Below are positions 7,276-10,970 of a DNA stretch of 10,970 nucleotides, in pieces. Both the position numbers and the translations under genes were made by a program. The notes beneath the pieces are model-generated. The model made no database searches. It was not told the DNA's origin and saw nothing but the letters and a program-made list of their open reading frames with translations. Origin of the DNA: Brevundimonas vancanneytii (GTDB lineage: Bacteria; Pseudomonadota; Alphaproteobacteria; Caulobacterales; Caulobacteraceae); contig CAMCIP010000063.1 in NCBI GenBank assembly GCA_945874855.1, positions 1-10,970 of the forward strand. The letters run 5' to 3'. Every line of letters begins with the position of its first letter. Within the stretch, counting starts at the first letter, position 1.

Positions 7276-10200
7276 GCGGTCCCCCGACCTCCCGCCCCCG
7301 GCCCGATCCGAACCAGCGCACGGCGGCCGACCCCGGAGCCTCTGTCTTCGTCGTGGCCAATGCCGGCTCGGGCAAGACCTCGACCCTGGTCGACCGGGTG
7401 GCGCGGCTGTTGCTGAAGGGCACGAAACCGGCCGAGATCCTGTGCGTCACCTACACCAAGGCCGCCGCCGCGGAGATGCAGGGCCGGCTGTTCGCCCGCC
7501 TTGGCGAATGGGCGGTGATGGACGATGCGCAGCTGGCCGGCTCCCTGTCGGAGCTTGACGCCACGCCCGCCGACGCCTTCGGACCCGACGACCTGTCGCG
7601 CGCGCGCCGCCTGTTCGCCCGCGCGCTGGAGACGCCGGGCGGGCTGAAGATCCAGACCCTGCATGCCTTCTGCGAACAGCTGCTGCGGCGCTTTCCGATG
7701 GAGGCCGGCATCGATCCGGGCTTTGAGGTGCTGGACGACGTCGCCGCAGCCGAACTGTCCCACGCCGCGCGCGAGGACCTGGCGCGCCATGCCCTGGCCC
7801 ATGCCGACGACCCCGTGGGCCGCGCCTATGCCCATTTCGCCGTCACCCTGGATTTCAAGTCCTTCCACGACCTGTTGGGGCGGATCGAGGCCGAGCGGGG
7901 GGTCCTGACCGACTGGCTGGCAAGGATGGCGGTCGACGCCGACTTCGAGGTCCGCCGGGTGCTGAGGGCGCCGGACGGCACGCTGGAGGAGCATCAGTCG
8001 GCCTTCATGGGGCGACTCGATCGGACCCGATGGCTGGCGCTTGCCGACCGGATCGCCACCGGGGGCATCAACGACGGCAAGTGCGCGCAGCGCATGCGCG
8101 CGGCGGAATGGACCTTCGAGGGACTGAGGCCTGTCTTCCTGACCGAAGGCGAAGCGCGCAAGTCCATGGCGAGCAAACAGGCCCCGCCCGCCGCGAGGGC
8201 CGAGCTGGAGGCCCTGCAGACGGCCTTCCTCGCCTGGCTGGACGAGGCGCGACAGCTGCGCACCGCCGAGGAGACGGAGCATGTGCTGGCCCTGGCCCGG
8301 GTCCACGCCGCCTTCTACGACGTGGCCAAGGCGGCGACCGGCGGGCTGGACTTCGCGGATCTGATCGACGGGGCGGTGCAGTTGCTGACCCGCCGCGCCG
8401 ATGCCGCCTGGGTGCTGTTCAAGCTGGACGGCGGCATCGACCATGTCCTGCTGGACGAGGCCCAGGACACGGCCCCCGAGCAGTGGGACATCCTGCGCGC
8501 CCTGACCGAGGGCTTCTTCGCCGGGGCGGGGGCCGACCGCGATCGGCCCGGTCCGCGCACCGTCTTCGCCGTGGGCGACGAGAAACAGTCGATCTATTCC
8601 TTCCAGGGTGCCCGGCCGGAGCGGCTGCGGGAGGAGCGCGGCGACTATCTGGCCCTCGTCGAAAACGCGGGGCAGACCTTCCTGGGCGTGGACCTGGCGA
8701 CGTCTTTCCGGTCGACGCCGGACGTCCTCCGCTTCGTGGATGCGACCTTCGCCCGGCCGGAGCGGGCCATGGCGGCCGTTGGCGAGACGGGCGACTGGTC
8801 CGATCACGTCGCCGCGCGGGCGGATCAGGCCGGCTGCGTCGATCTTCTGCCCCTGCATGAGGAGGACCCCCCGCCTGCCGTCGAGGCCTGGGACGCGCCG
8901 CTGGACGCCTCGGGCCGGGACGGGGCGCGCAAGCGGCTGGCCCGCGATCTGGCCCGGGAGATCCGGCGTCAGGTCCAGACCGGTGTGGCCGTGTTCGACA
9001 GGGAGGGGGCCCTGCGGCCCTGCGGTTACGGCGACTTCCTGGTGCTGGTGCGCAAGCGCGACGCCCTGTTCGAGGAGATCCTGCGCGGGCTGAAGGCGGC
9101 GGGCGTGCCGGTGGCGGGGGCTGACCGGCTGAAACTGTCGGAGCATGCGGCCTTTCATGACCTGCGCGCCCTGGCCCGCTTCGCCCTGTTCCCCGACGAC
9201 GACCTGACCGTGGCCGAGATTCTGCGCGGCCCCTTCTGCGACGTGGACGAGGGCGGCCTGTTCGACCTCGCCGGGGCGGAGGCGACCCGGCCGGGCCTTT
9301 GGGTGCAGTTGCGGGCGCGGGCCGGGGAGCGGCCGGTCTGGGGCCATGCCCGCGACCTGCTGGACGCGGCGCTGCATCTGGCCGACCGCGACGCCTTCGG
9401 CTTCTTCGCCGGCCTGCTGAACCGCGTCGATGCCGACGGTCTGTCGGGACGGGTGCGGATGCTGAACCGGCTGGGCGCCGAGGCGGCCGAGGCGATCGAC
9501 GAAACCCTGAATCTGGTGCTGGCCGGCGAGGGGCGCGGCGCGGTCGATCTGGAGACGGCGCTGTCGCGGATGGAGACCGCCGAGGTGGAGGTCAAGCGCG
9601 AGCTGGAGGGCGCGCGCGGCCAGGTCCGGGTCATGACCGTGCATGGGGCCAAGGGGCTGGAGGCGCCGGTGGTGATCCTGCCCGACACCACGGGCGTGGC
9701 GGCCGGGGGGCGTGGCCCCCTGCTGCTGCCCGTGGACCTGCCGGACGGGTCCCGGGGCCGGGTGCTGTGCGCCGCGTCCAAGGACGAGGACTGCCCGGTC
9801 TCTTCCGCGGCCCGGGCCGAACGCGAGGCGCGGACGGCGGCCGAGGGTCTGCGCCTGCTCTATGTCGCCCTGACCCGGGCGCGCGACCGGATCGTGGTCA
9901 TGGGCCGGGTCGCGGCGAACCGGAAGCCGGCGGCGGGCAGCTGGTATGAGGCGATCGCCGAGACCTTCGCCCGGCTGGACGGCGTGCGCGAGCTGGACGG
10001 CGGGGGCCTGCGTTTCGGGTCGGACCCGGTCGGGGTGGGGACGGGGGCCGCCGACGCTTCGACCGCGCCGCCCGCCCTGCCGGACTGGATCCACCGACCC
10101 GCGCCCGCCGACCGGTCGGCGCGTCCGGCTTCGCCCTCGCGGCCGGAGGGGTCGATCCGCCCGCCGGCACCTTCCCCCCTGGCCACGGCCGCGGGGGCCG

Positions 10201-10721
10201 GCGCGCCCCTGGGCCGGTTCCGGCGCGGTGACCTGATCCATCGGCTGCTGGAGCGCCTGCCCGACATCGCACCGGACGCCCGGCCGGCGGCGGCGATGCG
10301 TCTGCTGGCGCGCGAGCCCGATCTGGACGACGTCCGTCGCGCCGAGATGATCGCGGCCGCCATGGGGGTGCTGGACGACGCCCGCTTTGCCGACGTCTTC
10401 GCCCCCGGCTCGCGCGCCGAGGTGGCGGTGGCGGCGCGGGTGGGCGGGCTGCAGGTGTCGGGCCGGATCGACCGTCTGGCCCTCACGCCCGACCGGGTCC
10501 TGGTCGTCGACTTCAAGACCAACCGCCCGGCCCCGGATCGCATCGAGGACGCTGACCCGGCCTATCTGACCCAGATGGCGCTGTATGCTGCGGCCCTGTC
10601 CGCCCTCTATCCCGACCGGCGGGTGGAGGCGGCCCTGGTCTGGACCGACGGCCCCCGGCTGATGCCCATCCCGCAGGCCCTGCTGGACGCGGCACTGCCC
10701 CCCTTGTCATCCCGACCCTGA
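7272..10721 (+). CDS. addA: Double-strand break repair helicase-nuclease AddA
   Basis: This 1149-residue protein is an SF1A helicase with a C-terminal RecB-type nuclease, the motor subunit of AddAB. Helicase motifs in order: Q-motif DPNQRTAA (12-19, Gln15), Walker A ANAGSGKT (29-36, Lys35), Ia TYTKAAAAEM (60-69), TLHAFC (129-134), motif II LLDEAQD (393-399), III VGDEKQSIY (434-442), IV TSFRS (477-481, Arg480), V TVHGAKGLE (789-797) and VI YVALTRARDR (864-873). A Pro/Ala/Arg-rich linker (about 915-982) joins the nuclease: GDLIHRLLE (His990), GRIDRL (Asp1067), VVDFKTNR (Asp1080, Lys1082) and QMALYAAAL. All catalytic residues appear intact. The start ATG 7272 overlaps the addB stop and follows GAGGGGG (7258-7264). 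The final residues and stop lie inside the palindromic repeat at 10706-10789, so the native C-terminus may have been altered by that element. Confidence 0.97.
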   Translation: MSGPPTSRPRPDPNQRTAADPGASVFVVANAGSGKTSTLVDRVARLLLKGTKPAEILCVTYTKAAAAEMQGRLFARLGEWAVMDDAQLAGSLSELDATPADAFGPDDLSRARRLFARALETPGGLKIQTLHAFCEQLLRRFPMEAGIDPGFEVLDDVAAAELSHAAREDLARHALAHADDPVGRAYAHFAVTLDFKSFHDLLGRIEAERGVLTDWLARMAVDADFEVRRVLRAPDGTLEEHQSAFMGRLDRTRWLALADRIATGGINDGKCAQRMRAAEWTFEGLRPVFLTEGEARKSMASKQAPPAARAELEALQTAFLAWLDEARQLRTAEETEHVLALARVHAAFYDVAKAATGGLDFADLIDGAVQLLTRRADAAWVLFKLDGGIDHVLLDEAQDTAPEQWDILRALTEGFFAGAGADRDRPGPRTVFAVGDEKQSIYSFQGARPERLREERGDYLALVENAGQTFLGVDLATSFRSTPDVLRFVDATFARPERAMAAVGETGDWSDHVAARADQAGCVDLLPLHEEDPPPAVEAWDAPLDASGRDGARKRLARDLAREIRRQVQTGVAVFDREGALRPCGYGDFLVLVRKRDALFEEILRGLKAAGVPVAGADRLKLSEHAAFHDLRALARFALFPDDDLTVAEILRGPFCDVDEGGLFDLAGAEATRPGLWVQLRARAGERPVWGHARDLLDAALHLADRDAFGFFAGLLNRVDADGLSGRVRMLNRLGAEAAEAIDETLNLVLAGEGRGAVDLETALSRMETAEVEVKRELEGARGQVRVMTVHGAKGLEAPVVILPDTTGVAAGGRGPLLLPVDLPDGSRGRVLCAASKDEDCPVSSAARAEREARTAAEGLRLLYVALTRARDRIVVMGRVAANRKPAAGSWYEAIAETFARLDGVRELDGGGLRFGSDPVGVGTGAADASTAPPALPDWIHRPAPADRSARPASPSRPEGSIRPPAPSPLATAAGAGAPLGRFRRGDLIHRLLERLPDIAPDARPAAAMRLLAREPDLDDVRRAEMIAAAMGVLDDARFADVFAPGSRAEVAVAARVGGLQVSGRIDRLALTPDRVLVVDFKTNRPAPDRIEDADPAYLTQMALYAAALSALYPDRRVEAALVWTDGPRLMPIPQALLDAALPPLSSRP

Positions 10722-10789
10722 GCCGGGATCGGCGAGGACTCCATGTGCGCGGCGATCCCGGATCGTCCCTGCGGGCCGTCCGGGATGAC
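10706..10789. repeat. REP-like palindromic repeat at the addA 3' end
   Basis: Outer arms GTCATCCCG (10706-10714) and CGGGATGAC (10781-10789) are perfect inverted repeats. Inside are CCGGGATCG (10723-10731) against CGATCCCGG (10753-10761), and a competing pair ATCCCGGA (10755-10762) with TCCGGGAT (10779-10786). The CCC-TGC-GGG stretch at 10767-10775 can form a further tiny stem. The style (GTCATCCCGG ends, GGGATC core) is that of short dispersed palindromes common between genes in alphaproteobacteria; this is recognition from memory, not a search. The left arm lies within addA and includes its stop. No T tract follows, so any terminator role would be Rho-dependent or through RNA protection. 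Confidence 0.7.
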
Positions 10790-10898
10790 GGGGCGAGGAG
10801 AGGTAGCTCGCGTCGCCATTGAACCGCGCCCGATTCGCCCCACATCATGGCCCACCGGGCGCGACGCCGCGCCGACCCACCCCCCAGGATGCCCGCCC
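10790..10898 (+). promoter_or_regulatory. trxA: addA-trxA spacer with possible weak trxA promoter
   Basis: This spacer follows the palindrome and holds no convincing gene. TTGAAC (10819-10824) and CATCAT (10843-10848), 18 bases apart, match a sigma-70-type promoter at four of six positions each. They would give a leader of about 45 bases. No Caulobacter GCTA-type -10 was seen. AGGA (10886-10889), nine bases before ATG 10899, is the likely trxA ribosome binding site. The promoter is tentative; read-through from addA is an alternative. Confidence 0.25.
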
Positions 10899-10970
10899 AT
10901 GCCCACCGTCAAGGTCACCGACGACAGCTTCGAGACCGACGTGCTGAAGTCTTCCACCCCCGTGCTGGTC
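10899..10970 (+). CDS. trxA: Thioredoxin TrxA, N-terminal part, cut by right edge
   Basis: The 24 visible codons start MPTVKVTDDSFETDVLKSST and end PVLV. This is the beginning of a class I thioredoxin: the VTDxSFxxDVLKS...PVLV pattern normally leads straight into VDFWAxWCGPC. The active-site WCGPC lies beyond the window and cannot be confirmed. The product would be a cytoplasmic dithiol reductase of about 105-110 residues. ATG 10899 is preceded by AGGA at nine bases. A trxA gene directly after addA fits the order I recall for Caulobacterales, which strengthens the call. The spacer of about 177 bases with its palindrome suggests that trxA has its own expression control rather than strict coupling to addA. 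Confidence 0.9.
   Translation, partial: MPTVKVTDDSFETDVLKSSTPVLV

Noticed and set aside
7209..10241. Minus-strand open frame of about 1010 codons antisense to addA
   Set aside because: Same artefact: stop-free antisense frame in GC-rich DNA, Gln/Gly/Arg/His-rich composition, no domain, and opposite a gene with all helicase motifs.
10706..10789. Intrinsic terminator after addA
   Set aside because: Strong stems are present but no T-rich tract follows, so it is listed as a repeat rather than a Rho-independent terminator.
10607..10957. Minus-strand open frame of 116 codons crossing the palindrome and trxA start
   Set aside because: It runs antisense to addA and trxA and takes its central residues from the palindromic repeat. 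There is no coding signature.
10847..10970. Plus-strand frame from ATG 10847 through ATG 10889 into trxA
   Set aside because: It is out of frame with thioredoxin and gives an Arg/His/Pro-rich translation. The conserved thioredoxin N-terminus starts at 10899.

Overview
The window is a very GC-rich, densely packed chromosomal segment. Its gene order and protein motifs (tsaE, amgK, murU, addB, addA, trxA, with alphaproteobacterial-type AddA/AddB) point to the Caulobacterales, probably Brevundimonas or a close relative. The genus is an inference from gene content and sequence style; no search was run. I find no phage, transposase, integrase, CRISPR, tRNA or rRNA signal.

Layout. Positions 1-948 (minus strand) hold the N-terminal 316 codons of an exported S9-family peptidase that runs off the left edge: signal peptide plus part of the beta-propeller. 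A 108-bp divergent spacer follows. A long plus-strand array then starts: a PlsC-like acyltransferase (1057-1905), tsaE (1902-2366), amgK (2353-3438), murU (3435-4151), addB (4207-7275) and addA (7272-10721). Four of the five junctions in this array overlap by 4 or 14 bases, which indicates co-transcription and translational coupling. The exception is the 55-base murU-addB gap, which is almost filled by a potential hairpin. After addA comes a compact palindromic repeat whose left arm encodes the last residues of AddA. A short spacer leads to the first 24 codons of thioredoxin (trxA), cut by the right edge.

Function. TsaE is the ATPase partner in tRNA t6A37 synthesis. AmgK and MurU form the anomeric-kinase and uridylyltransferase steps that return cell-wall MurNAc to UDP-MurNAc, bypassing de novo MurA. 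AddA and AddB form the helicase-nuclease that processes double-strand DNA breaks. Thioredoxin is a general disulfide reductase. These are housekeeping functions sharing a transcript rather than one pathway. I see no undescribed biological system. The points most worth a second look are the dispersed-type palindrome that supplies the addA stop codon and the hairpin between murU and addB.
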